Source of the DNA: DATFAS01 sp035254305
GTDB lineage: Bacteria; Bacillota; Bacilli; Aneurinibacillales; RAOX-1
Direction of reading: 5' to 3'
Assembly (NCBI GenBank): GCA_035254305.1
Contig: DATFAS010000053.1
Coordinates: 1-28,727 of the forward strand
Length of the DNA stretch: 28,727 nucleotides
The position numbers and the translations under genes were made by a program. Below, piece by piece: positions 8,020 through 14,220 of this stretch. Below the pieces are notes generated by a model that was not told the origin of the DNA, made no database searches, and was given only the letters and a program-made list of their open reading frames with translations. Each line of letters opens with the position of its first letter. Within the stretch, counting starts at the first letter, position 1.

Positions 8020-8994
8020 CTATACCTCAAGTAGAGATTTTCCTTCTCCACGTTCGAAGTGAAACCCATCAATAACCTTCCCCTTGTGGAGCATCCGAAT
8101 ATTAATCCATTCCATAGGCTCAGTTAGTGCTTCTTTAAACACTGTTTTCATGATATGGTGGGCAACCTCTTCCGTTGGTTTGAACTGTAATAGAACCGTA
8201 ACATCTACTCCGTCTTCCGAGTATAGGAATTTGGCTTCAGCCAAATGCTGATCTTCCCTATCTACCAAATCAAAAATCACCTCTACCCGTTCTCTTCCTT
8301 CTTCATCCTCAATCTCCTCATCGGCTAAATCAATTCTCTCAAGCAGTTCAAGGTCATCCATCTCAATATCGTATAAATCTTCATCCTCTTTATCATCCGG
8401 CTCAATCGTTACCTCTTCATAATCATCTCCACCAACAAGGAAGGTAAAATTATATTGATCAACCAAATCATGATCATAATCTTTTAGCAGTATAGCTTCC
8501 ACATCTTCCATTAATTCCTCAGTTGGTTCTTCGGTAAAGTTAATTTCCCCGATGATCTTCGTTCCATCTACATCCACGACTGCTTCGGCAATAAGATTTT
8601 TATATCGATCATAAATCTGATATTCAATTCCTTGCTCACTATGTCCAACAATCCAACGTTCATATCCATTTCCCTCATCCTCTTCTACCCACTCAGAATC
8701 ACCCATCTCGTCATACTCCTCCAAGTGAGAATATTCACCATAATAAACATGAATATTATGATCGGTCACATTAAGAGCATAAGCAAGATTGACAAGATAG
8801 GAACGAAGCTCTGCAATAATTTCATCGATTTCTTCTTCCTCTACTGACTCCTGATCTAATTGAACCGTTCCGGTTAATAAATCATTTTCTCGATAAATCA
8901 GAAATACGTCCCCAATCCACTCACCATCACGGTGTAAAGATAAGGCTTCTCCTCCACTCGTACGAAGTTCGGGCTGTATCTCAAGTTTACTCAT
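8020..8994 (-). CDS. Highly acidic protein with three internal repeats, function unknown
   Basis: The 324-residue soluble protein is exceptionally rich in Asp and Glu and has almost no Cys. I do not recognise a family. Comparing it with itself shows three diverged units of about 65-70 residues at roughly 18-86, 125-188 and 238-304. Each has the pattern: hydrophobic strand, Asp/Arg turn, LIAEA-like strand, a Gly/Asp turn, a second strand, an EPTEE or KPTEEV helix start, a long amphipathic helix, and a closing strand ending near a Gly. The linkers (e.g. 195-237) are almost purely acidic. The start is ATG at 8994, 9 nt after AAAGGAG; the ATG at 9003 touches that site and is rejected. It is a single gene facing the cysteine-rich gene. 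Confidence 0.75.
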   Translation of the reverse strand: MSKLEIQPELRTSGGEALSLHRDGEWIGDVFLIYRENDLLTGTVQLDQESVEEEEIDEIIAELRSYLVNLAYALNVTDHNIHVYYGEYSHLEEYDEMGDSEWVEEDEGNGYERWIVGHSEQGIEYQIYDRYKNLIAEAVVDVDGTKIIGEINFTEEPTEELMEDVEAILLKDYDHDLVDQYNFTFLVGGDDYEEVTIEPDDKEDEDLYDIEMDDLELLERIDLADEEIEDEEGRERVEVIFDLVDREDQHLAEAKFLYSEDGVDVTVLLQFKPTEEVAHHIMKTVFKEALTEPMEWINIRMLHKGKVIDGFHFERGEGKSLLEV

Positions 8995-9082
8995 TTGATA
9001 CATCTCCTTTGCATTTTTTAACTAGTTTTGGATAATTGTTCGCAGGATATACTGCTCAATAGGCGATTGATCGAGAAAGCAT

Positions 9083-9110
9083 AAAAAAAAGGGGGCTTAT
9101 TAGCCACCCT
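9083..9110 (-). terminator. Terminator of the tatC-mobB-moaE-moaD operon
   Basis: On the minus strand a GGGTGGCT/AGCCCCC stem with loop AATA is followed by eight T. It starts 2 nt after the moaD stop codon. Confidence 0.85.
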
Positions 9111-9112
9111 CA

Positions 9113-9358
9113 TCACCCTCCACTTACAGGAGGAATAAACGCTATTTCATCTTGATCCGTAACAACCTGATCCTCACGAGCATAATTCTGATTCACTGCA
9201 CACATGCTTTTCATTAAAATATCTTTAGTTTGTGGAAATTGATCACCTATCCATTGCTTAATCTCTTGAACAGTTGCCTTCCCCATCTCAACAGGTAAAA
9301 GGATATGGTCTTTTCCTACCAACTCTCGCATTCCAGCAAATAACAAGACTCGAATCAT
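9113..9358 (-). CDS. moaD: Molybdopterin synthase sulfur-carrier subunit MoaD
   Basis: A small ubiquitin-fold protein whose C-terminal Gly-Gly is thiocarboxylated and donates sulfur to precursor Z in molybdopterin synthesis. The 81 residues open with MIRVLLFAGMRELVG and end in AFIPPVSGG, the required exposed diglycine. The ATG overlaps the moaE stop codon (ATGA arrangement), indicating translational coupling. It is the last gene before a strong terminator. The MoaD-activating enzyme (MoeB/ThiF type), moaA and moaC are not in the window. Confidence 0.93.
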   Translation of the reverse strand: MIRVLLFAGMRELVGKDHILLPVEMGKATVQEIKQWIGDQFPQTKDILMKSMCAVNQNYAREDQVVTDQDEIAFIPPVSGG

Positions 9359-9822
9359 GATTCTTCTCCCTCCAGTTTAGGGGACCCGGATGGATAAGCC
9401 ACCTTCTCTAATTGATCTCCGATCCAGTTCTCGCCATCCTCCCAGTTTTCCTTCTTCCAAATCGGCACAATCTCCTTGATTCTTTCTATGGCATAGCGTG
9501 AAGCCTCAAAGGAGGCTGCCCGGTGTGGGGTTGAGACAGCAATCGCCACAGCTACATCCGAAATTTCGAGATGTCCAATACGATGAACGATGGCCACCAG
9601 GGCCCCCGGATATTGTGATTCGATCTCCTCGCCTATTTGTCTAAGCATCTTCTCTGCCATTTCTTCATATGCCTGATATTCAAGATAAAGGGTTTTCTTG
9701 CCCTTAGTCATTTCTCGGACGGTCCCAATAAAGGTGCAAATTGCCCCTGCATTCCTATCAGTAACATACTCAATCAGTGGGTCAATCTCGATTTTATCCC
9801 TTACAATTGCATAACTTTTCAT
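9355..9822 (-). CDS. moaE: Molybdopterin synthase catalytic subunit MoaE
   Basis: The large subunit that inserts two sulfurs into precursor Z (cPMP), working as a heterotetramer with MoaD. Visible family features are GAICTFIGTVR near the N-terminus, the LYLEYQAYEEMAEK block, VAIVHRIGHLEISDVAVAIAVSTPHR, and the lysine-rich PIWKKENWEDG segment that carries the active-site lysine. The preferred start is ATG at 9822 (MKSYAIV), with a run of six G just upstream inside the end of mobB. Upstream GTG and ATG codons in frame lack a binding site. The start lies 28 nt inside mobB and the end overlaps moaD, so mobB, moaE and moaD are tightly coupled. Confidence 0.93.
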   Translation of the reverse strand: MKSYAIVRDKIEIDPLIEYVTDRNAGAICTFIGTVREMTKGKKTLYLEYQAYEEMAEKMLRQIGEEIESQYPGALVAIVHRIGHLEISDVAVAIAVSTPHRAASFEASRYAIERIKEIVPIWKKENWEDGENWIGDQLEKVAYPSGSPKLEGEES

Positions 9823-10324
9823 ATTGCCCCCCATGTTTTTCACATAAAAATTTATTTAGTAAATTAATCAATGTCTCTATATCATTCATCGGTACAACTG
9901 GAATGGTAGGATGATGATAAGAAAACCAGGAGTAGATGGCTACAATTTCTTTTGTTTGATCCAATAACGGAAGATCCTGCTCATCTCTTAACAGGACGAT
10001 CTTAGGATAATCCGAGAACTTATAGCCTTCAACCACAATTAACTCCATATGACTCATGCGGCTAATAAGATCCTCTAGACTTGTCCCAACCTGTTCCATA
10101 TAGGCCGTTTTGTCCTTAGAGGAAATCGCTACAGCACTTGCCCCAGCCTCTCTATGCCGCCAGGTGTCCTTCCCTGGGTAGTCCACCTCAAAGTCATGCG
10201 CATCATGTTTTATACTACCTACCTTCAATCCTCTTTGGGCAAAATATTCAATCAATCTGCAGGCTGTTGTTGTTTTGCCACTATTCTTATAACCAACAAC
10301 TTGTAGAACTGGTGTTATACTCAT
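9794..10324 (-). CDS. mobB: Molybdopterin-guanine dinucleotide biosynthesis protein MobB
   Basis: A GTP-binding helper of MobA in attaching GMP to molybdopterin, giving the cofactor of DMSO-reductase-type enzymes such as nitrate reductase and formate dehydrogenase. The P-loop GYKNSGKTT is near the N-terminus, followed by KVGSIKHDAHDFEVDYPGKD, where the HDAHDF part is typical of MobB, and the LIVVEGYK block. ATG at 10324 (MSITPVLQ) sits 8 nt after AAAGGGG; ATG at 10330 is an alternative only 2 nt away. The C-terminal 28 nt overlap the moaE start. tatC lies 55 nt upstream without a terminator between, linking the cofactor to Tat export of molybdoenzymes. Confidence 0.9.
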   Translation of the reverse strand: MSITPVLQVVGYKNSGKTTTACRLIEYFAQRGLKVGSIKHDAHDFEVDYPGKDTWRHREAGASAVAISSKDKTAYMEQVGTSLEDLISRMSHMELIVVEGYKFSDYPKIVLLRDEQDLPLLDQTKEIVAIYSWFSYHHPTIPVVPMNDIETLINLLNKFLCEKHGGQYEKLCNCKG

Positions 10325-10379
10325 CCTCATTGCCCCTTTAAATGGTGTGAATTTTTAAGGTTGTCTATTAAAAGGTATC

Positions 10380-11147
10380 TTACGATTTGTGTATCTCTTC
10401 GTTTTCCACTGTATACTTACGGTAAGCTCGTTTCGATAGCCAAATACTGAATTCATATAATAACAGCAGTGGTATACTCACTAGAATTTCCGAAATAAAT
10501 TCCGGTGGTGTAATCACACATGCAATAATCACAAGAACGAAATAGGCTATCTTTCGAGCCTTTGTTAGAACAAAGGGGTTAAGAACTCCTATCCGAGTAA
10601 GAAAAACGACGATTATAGGCAGTTCGAACAGAACACCGAATGGAAGAATAATTGTAAATAAAAAGCTGAAAAATTGTGTGATACCAAACATCTCTTCTGC
10701 CTGTAATGAAGTGGTTAACCCAATCATAAATTTTAGCAACATAGGGAAGAGAATAAAATAACTAAAGGAAATACCTAACAGAAAAAGGAATGTCGCAGCA
10801 GGTATAAACTGTAAAGCTAATCTTTGTTCGTTTCTTTTCAGCCCGGGTTTCGCAAAAGCCCATATCTGATAGAGAAAGAAAGGAAAAGACACAATAAGAC
10901 CAATAATGACCGAAACCTTAATATATACACTAAGGGCCTCTGGAATGCCAAATACATGCCAATCGATTTGGCTAGCACCTGGGCCTTGCTTTAAAAAACT
11001 AACAATATCCTTTGAAAAGACAAAACCAAAAATCATAGCAAGAATAAAGAAAATCAAACAATAAATAATACGCTTTCTTAATTCACCAAGATGCTCAGCC
11101 CAAGGAATATCCTGGTTCTTTATGTAAGAACTGATAAAACGATCCAA
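10380..11147 (-). CDS. tatC: Sec-independent protein translocase subunit TatC
   Basis: A polytopic membrane receptor that binds twin-arginine signal peptides and, with TatA, exports folded proteins. The family opening EHLGELRKRI lies just before the first membrane segment. Six hydrophobic segments follow in the spacing expected for TatC, with FPFFLYQIWAFAKPGL and a C-terminal ITPPEFISEILVSIPLLLLYEFSIW. Length (about 255) is normal. TTG at 11147 is preferred because AGGTG sits 6 nt upstream; the in-frame GTG at 11156 overlaps that site. No tatA gene is seen. It heads a minus-strand operon with mobB, moaE and moaD, and is divergent from fnr. Confidence 0.93.
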   Translation of the reverse strand: MDRFISSYIKNQDIPWAEHLGELRKRIIYCLIFFILAMIFGFVFSKDIVSFLKQGPGASQIDWHVFGIPEALSVYIKVSVIIGLIVSFPFFLYQIWAFAKPGLKRNEQRLALQFIPAATFLFLLGISFSYFILFPMLLKFMIGLTTSLQAEEMFGITQFFSFLFTIILPFGVLFELPIIVVFLTRIGVLNPFVLTKARKIAYFVLVIIACVITPPEFISEILVSIPLLLLYEFSIWLSKRAYRKYTVENEEIHKS

Positions 11148-11201
11148 TTTTAACACCTACTTATTTTTTCTAAAAAAACTAATCCCCCATACTGCGTTTA
11201 G

Positions 11202-11225
11202 GTTTGCTAAAATATATACTATAAT
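11202..11225 (+). promoter_or_regulatory. Probable -10 region of fnr
   Basis: TATAAT at 11220-11225 lies 24 nt before the fnr ATG. No convincing -35 hexamer is at the right distance, and no FNR box is seen in the tatC-fnr gap, so autoregulation is not supported. Confidence 0.35.
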
Positions 11226-11249
11226 ACCAAAGTGAAAGGAGGTCTTTCT

Positions 11250-11957
11250 ATGCATGGACTATCAGAACATACTTTCCTCCATTCCATACCTGATGAATTC
11301 AAGGAACATATACTCAGCATCTCCGTTGAGCAAAGTGTTAAGAAAGAGGCTATTCTTTTTCTAGATGGAGAAGAAGCCAATCAACTCTTCTATATTCGCT
11401 CCGGAAATGTAAAAATAAGCAAGACAACATTAGATGGCAAAGAGCTCACACTCTATATCTCCGTACCAGGTGAGCTAATCGGTGAAATGGCTCTATTTCA
11501 GCCTGGGATTAATTATACCGCTACCGCCCAATTGCTAGATGATGGGGTAGTTGGTGTGATTAATCGAACATCGCTAGAGGACCTTTTGAGCAAAAACGGC
11601 AAGCTAGCTGTTGAATTCATGAAATGGATGGGTATTGCTTACCGGAGAAATCAATCGAAGTTTCGAGATCTTATGCTACACGGTAAACATGGTGCACTTT
11701 ACTCTACTCTGATCCGAATGACGAATACCTACGGGATAAGAGTAAAAGATGGGATCCTCATTAATCTCCCACTTACCAACAAGGATCTAGCAAATTTTAT
11801 TGGTTCAACAAGAGAAAGTGTAAACCGAATGCTGAATGAATTACGGAAAACAGAAGTGATTAGTAATGATGACGGATATATTACCGTTCATAATATCACA
11901 TTTCTTAAAGAATTTCTTGAATGCGACGGTTGCCCTGATGAAATATGTAGAATATAG
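11250..11957 (+). CDS. fnr: Crp/Fnr-family oxygen-sensing regulator, Bacillus-type Fnr
   Basis: The 235-residue transcription factor has an N-terminal cyclic-nucleotide-type beta-roll (about 10-120), a dimer helix (about 118-145) and a winged helix-turn-helix (about 173-205, containing TNKDLANFIGSTRESVNRML). The C-terminus ends with Cys225-x2-Cys228-x4-Cys233, the same spacing as the [4Fe-4S] ligands of Bacillus subtilis Fnr. The fourth ligand there is an aspartate, for which Asp140 is a fitting candidate. It should therefore bind TGTGA-N6-TCACA sites when oxygen is low. The start is ATG at 11250 with AAAGGAGG 6-7 nt upstream; the GTG at 11232 precedes that site and is rejected. It is flanked by Mo-cofactor/Tat genes and by an FNR-type box near 12538. 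Confidence 0.92.
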   Translation: MHGLSEHTFLHSIPDEFKEHILSISVEQSVKKEAILFLDGEEANQLFYIRSGNVKISKTTLDGKELTLYISVPGELIGEMALFQPGINYTATAQLLDDGVVGVINRTSLEDLLSKNGKLAVEFMKWMGIAYRRNQSKFRDLMLHGKHGALYSTLIRMTNTYGIRVKDGILINLPLTNKDLANFIGSTRESVNRMLNELRKTEVISNDDGYITVHNITFLKEFLECDGCPDEICRI

Positions 11958-11984
11958 TAGAATCAACCATAGTCCCGCAAAAAG

Positions 11985-12014
11985 AAAAGATCCCTTCGTT
12001 TCAGGGAGTCTTTT
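11985..12014. terminator. Bidirectional terminator between fnr and the hemerythrin-like gene
   Basis: AAAAGATCCCT pairs with AGGGAGTCTTTT (one wobble, one bulged base, loop TCGTTTC), with A-rich and T-rich flanks on both strands. It ends fnr. It overlaps the last codons of the hemerythrin-like gene, whose transcript would stop in the TTTTCTTTTT tract. Confidence 0.75.
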
Positions 12015-12468
12015 CCTTCGTGGATGTAATATACCCTTGGACAAGGGGATATAATCCATTCTCTTCTTCAAAGAAATGGACCATCATCTCCTCGAATACC
12101 CCTTGTAATCTTGATACTGTATTGCTATTCACATCCATTGATATATGCCGAAGTGAGGACAGGCTACTTAATAAATAGTCTAATTCCTTTTCTATATACA
12201 TGTGTTCATCTTTCACATATTGCGCAATTTCTACCTTAGGATTATACATTTGCTGAAGCAATGGTATGATCTCTTGTTCTTCTTTCTTAAAATGATTGAT
12301 TACAAGATTTGTAATCTTATCCATATTCGGAATTAAAACTTCATATGAAACGGAGTTTAATTTATCTCCAATAGATTCAATCACTTTTTGTGTGTCCAAT
12401 ATTACGGCTTTAATTTCCTGATGCGCTTTAAGTAATATAAATATGATATTTACGTAACCGCCGGTCAT
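12001..12468 (-). CDS. Hemerythrin-like diiron protein
   Basis: A 155-residue soluble four-helix protein of the HHE/hemerythrin group, known for binding O2 or NO or for iron-sulfur repair. The complete ligand pattern is visible: His16, His59-x3-Glu63, His89, and His121-x3-Glu125, in the contexts KAHQEIK, INHFKKEE, KDEHMY and VHFFEEENGLYPL. The start is ATG at 12468 (MTGGYVN), after AGGAGGAGAGGGG. The longer frame from 12519 would begin upstream of the predicted transcription start and is rejected. Its promoter carries a perfect FNR box at -41.5, so expression is expected to rise under low oxygen. It is not the longer ScdA/YtfE type, as no N-terminal ScdA domain is present. An exact role in oxygen sensing, NO handling or iron storage is open. 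Confidence 0.82.
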   Translation of the reverse strand: MTGGYVNIIFILLKAHQEIKAVILDTQKVIESIGDKLNSVSYEVLIPNMDKITNLVINHFKKEEQEIIPLLQQMYNPKVEIAQYVKDEHMYIEKELDYLLSSLSSLRHISMDVNSNTVSRLQGVFEEMMVHFFEEENGLYPLVQGYITSTKEKTP

Positions 12469-12502
12469 ATCCCCTCTCCTCCTTATGATTACCTTTAGTA
12501 AA

Positions 12503-12545
12503 ATAATAGGCGAAATCACAGCAAAGAAGTGTGACAGACTTCACA
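12503..12545 (-). promoter_or_regulatory. FNR box plus -10 element for the hemerythrin-like gene
   Basis: TGTGACAGACTTCACA (12530-12545) is a perfect TGTGA-N6-TCACA palindrome, extended by one more pair (G/C) on each side. On the minus strand TATTAT (12508-12503) places the start of transcription near 12496, which puts the box centre at -41.5, the class II activating position for FNR proteins. The resulting leader is about 28 nt and contains the ribosome binding site. It may also act on the divergent + gene at 12631. Confidence 0.8.
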
Positions 12546-12630
12546 CTAGGAAATCCATCCTTTGCATGGGTTTGCCATTTATGGTATAGGTAAAGGATAC
12601 AAAATAGAAAATTGATCTTTGAAGGATTTG

Positions 12631-12984
12631 ATGACCATGAATATAGCTGACCATTTAGAGAAATTCCGTTATATCCTTTTTATGGGGAGATACCCAGATC
12701 AAGATATCCCCATGAGTCAGGAAGAATATGTAGAAGCTTATGAAGAACAGCTGGAGAGAGATCCCGCTTTAGAGAGGAAATTAATCCTTGAATTCTCTTC
12801 CCCTCTTCTACCAATTTATCGTAAGCATATCGAACAATTAGCCAAGATGGAACAAACCATTTCGGGAAATGATGAGCCGATTTCTTTCACAGACGAAGAG
12901 GTTCTTGACGAATTATATGACGAGATTTCCAATATCGAAACCGAAGAAGAATGGCAAAACTTTAAGAAGATCTTTGTACATTAA
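12631..12984 (+). CDS. Small acidic hypothetical protein, divergent from the hemerythrin-like gene
   Basis: I do not recognise this 117-residue protein. It is soluble, helical and acidic, with no cysteines and two His. Notable stretches are HLEKFRYILFMGRYPDQDIP and an Asp/Glu-rich C-terminal third. ATG at 12631 has GAAGGA just upstream; ATG at 12637 is also possible, and TTG at 12619 precedes that site. It shares a 162-nt intergenic region and its FNR box with the hemerythrin-like gene. Candidate -10 elements (TATGGT or TATAGG near 12580-12590) would put the box at about -55 to -60. A role in anaerobic or redox metabolism is inference from position only. Confidence 0.65.
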   Translation: MTMNIADHLEKFRYILFMGRYPDQDIPMSQEEYVEAYEEQLERDPALERKLILEFSSPLLPIYRKHIEQLAKMEQTISGNDEPISFTDEEVLDELYDEISNIETEEEWQNFKKIFVH

Positions 12985-13007
12985 AGAAAATTGGGCTATC
13001 TAATAAT

Positions 13008-13059
13008 CCCCCTCTAGTTTCTATCCGCGTATGATGAACTGGAGGGGGGTTCTATCGTT
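13008..13059 (+). terminator. Terminator after the small acidic gene
   Basis: CCCCCTCTAGTT pairs with AACTGGAGGGGG over 12 positions (one T-G wobble) around a 17-base loop, followed by TTCTATCGTTT. The stem is strong but the T tail is weak. Confidence 0.6.
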
Positions 13060-13096
13060 TAATCCCCTTATTCAATGATAAGGAGGGAGTGCACCA

Positions 13097-13585
13097 TTGA
13101 TACTAGACGTTTATATTACTGAAAAAGCTTACCAACAAATTCAAAGTGAAGTCCGACGTCATCCGGGTGTTGAGACAGGGGGAATGATGATCGGGCTCCG
13201 AACCCCTACAGCACTTATTGTAACAGCAGCAACAGGGCCCGGTCCCCATGCAGAGCATCTCCCTAACTCAATCCGTTTCGACGAAGATTACTGCACCAGA
13301 AAAGCAAAACAGCTTGAAGGAGCTAGTACACTTACCCGCTATATCGGCGATTGGCATACCCATCCTTTCACCAAATTAAAACCCAGTAAAGTAGATAAAA
13401 GATCTTTCACCTTAAAGTCAATCACCCATTATCGGACTCCTAATCCACTCATGATTATTACCGGTCCTGAGCCCTTAATTCCCCTTCAAGCCTTTCTACT
13501 GAACCGAGGGATTGTCCAAGTAACTCCCCAATTAATTGATCTTGCTACCTTGCGAGAATTAAAGAAGAAGGCACTCTCAACATGA
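13097..13585 (+). CDS. Stand-alone JAMM/MPN metalloprotease-fold protein
   Basis: The 162-residue protein has the complete JAMM zinc site: Glu26 in VETGGMMIG, then His87-x-His89-Pro90-x6-Ser97-x2-Asp100. These domains are zinc isopeptidases or peptidases that cut bonds after ubiquitin-like Gly-Gly tails, such as CysO-cysteine or samp/ubiquitin-like conjugates. The substrate here is unknown. There is no fused or adjacent E1-, E2- or ubiquitin-like gene. The only diglycine beta-grasp protein nearby is MoaD, about 4 kb away. The TTG start at 13097 is set by AAGGAGGGAG 7-8 nt upstream. It lies upstream of and in line with the PCYCGC lipoprotein gene (gap about 100 nt) but is probably separately transcribed. 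Confidence 0.85.
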   Translation: MILDVYITEKAYQQIQSEVRRHPGVETGGMMIGLRTPTALIVTAATGPGPHAEHLPNSIRFDEDYCTRKAKQLEGASTLTRYIGDWHTHPFTKLKPSKVDKRSFTLKSITHYRTPNPLMIITGPEPLIPLQAFLLNRGIVQVTPQLIDLATLRELKKKALST

Positions 13586-13684
13586 GAAGCCTTTTACATA
13601 TTTTTGAGCTTGTTCACAAAATTGTTCGCTACAGCTCCATGATTTTTGATATAATTCCTTTCGAAAGGAGTGAATCCAAAAGTT

Positions 13685-14173
13685 ATGAGATGGAAATTAC
13701 TCATCCCTATATTCCTACTAGCTTCTACTCTTCTTACTGCTTGTAGTGAAAGCCCTAAACTTCAAGAAAATCAAACCGTTGTCAATGGGGATATCCGTGA
13801 ACCTACCACAAGCAAAGACGTTCTTCCCGTCTTCCTTAAGGATACAAATAATCAACAGATTACTTCCGTCTATGTAACCGCGTCTAAGCATACTGATCTG
13901 CTGCAATACATGCCCTGCTACTGTGGCTGTGGAGAAAGTGTCGGACATATGAGTAATCTAGATTGCTTTATTCACGAAACAAAGCAGGATGGATCACTTG
14001 TCTGGGATTCCCATGGGACAACCTGTAATACTTGTATGGCAATCGCTGCAGAAGCGTCATCGATGCAGGATCAAGGTAAATCTTATAAAGAAATTCGTGA
14101 ATTTATCGATAATAAATATAAAGAAGGCTATGCTAAGCCAACACCGACACCCCTGCCACCAGCCGGAAAATAA
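13685..14173 (+). CDS. PCYCGC-motif lipoprotein
   Basis: A predicted membrane-anchored extracellular lipoprotein. The signal peptide MRWKLLIPIFLLASTLLTAC ends in the lipobox LTAC (Cys20). The defining MPCYCGCGESVGHMSNLDCF segment follows, then TTCNTCMAIA and a Pro-rich C-terminus (KPTPTPLPPAGK). Six or more clustered cysteines suggest metal binding or redox chemistry outside the cell, but no function is established for the family. AAAGGAG at 13664-13670 overlaps an in-frame GTG at 13670. ATG at 13685 gives a normal signal peptide but a long 14-nt spacing, so the start is not certain. TATAAT at 13650-13655 is a plausible -10. A perfect terminator follows. Confidence 0.85.
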   Translation: MRWKLLIPIFLLASTLLTACSESPKLQENQTVVNGDIREPTTSKDVLPVFLKDTNNQQITSVYVTASKHTDLLQYMPCYCGCGESVGHMSNLDCFIHETKQDGSLVWDSHGTTCNTCMAIAAEASSMQDQGKSYKEIREFIDNKYKEGYAKPTPTPLPPAGK

Positions 14174-14220
14174 AAGGATAGGTGCTTCTTCGTTTGAGAT
14201 GCACCTATCCTTTTTCTTTT
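14172..14220. terminator. Bidirectional terminator
   Basis: GGATAGGTGC pairs perfectly with GCACCTATCC around a 15-base loop, with AAAA before and TTTTTCTTTT after. It sits between the PCYCGC lipoprotein gene and the convergent radical SAM gene. Confidence 0.92.

Noticed and set aside
13021..13028. CTATCCGC inside the terminator loop, matching the repeat's 3' end
   Set aside because: Only eight bases match and nothing else of the repeat is present. It is most likely chance.
9113..13585. MoaD plus JAMM protein as a ubiquitin-like conjugation system
   Set aside because: They are 4 kb apart on different strands and in different transcripts, and MoaD is clearly part of molybdopterin synthase. 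No E1- or E2-like gene is present.
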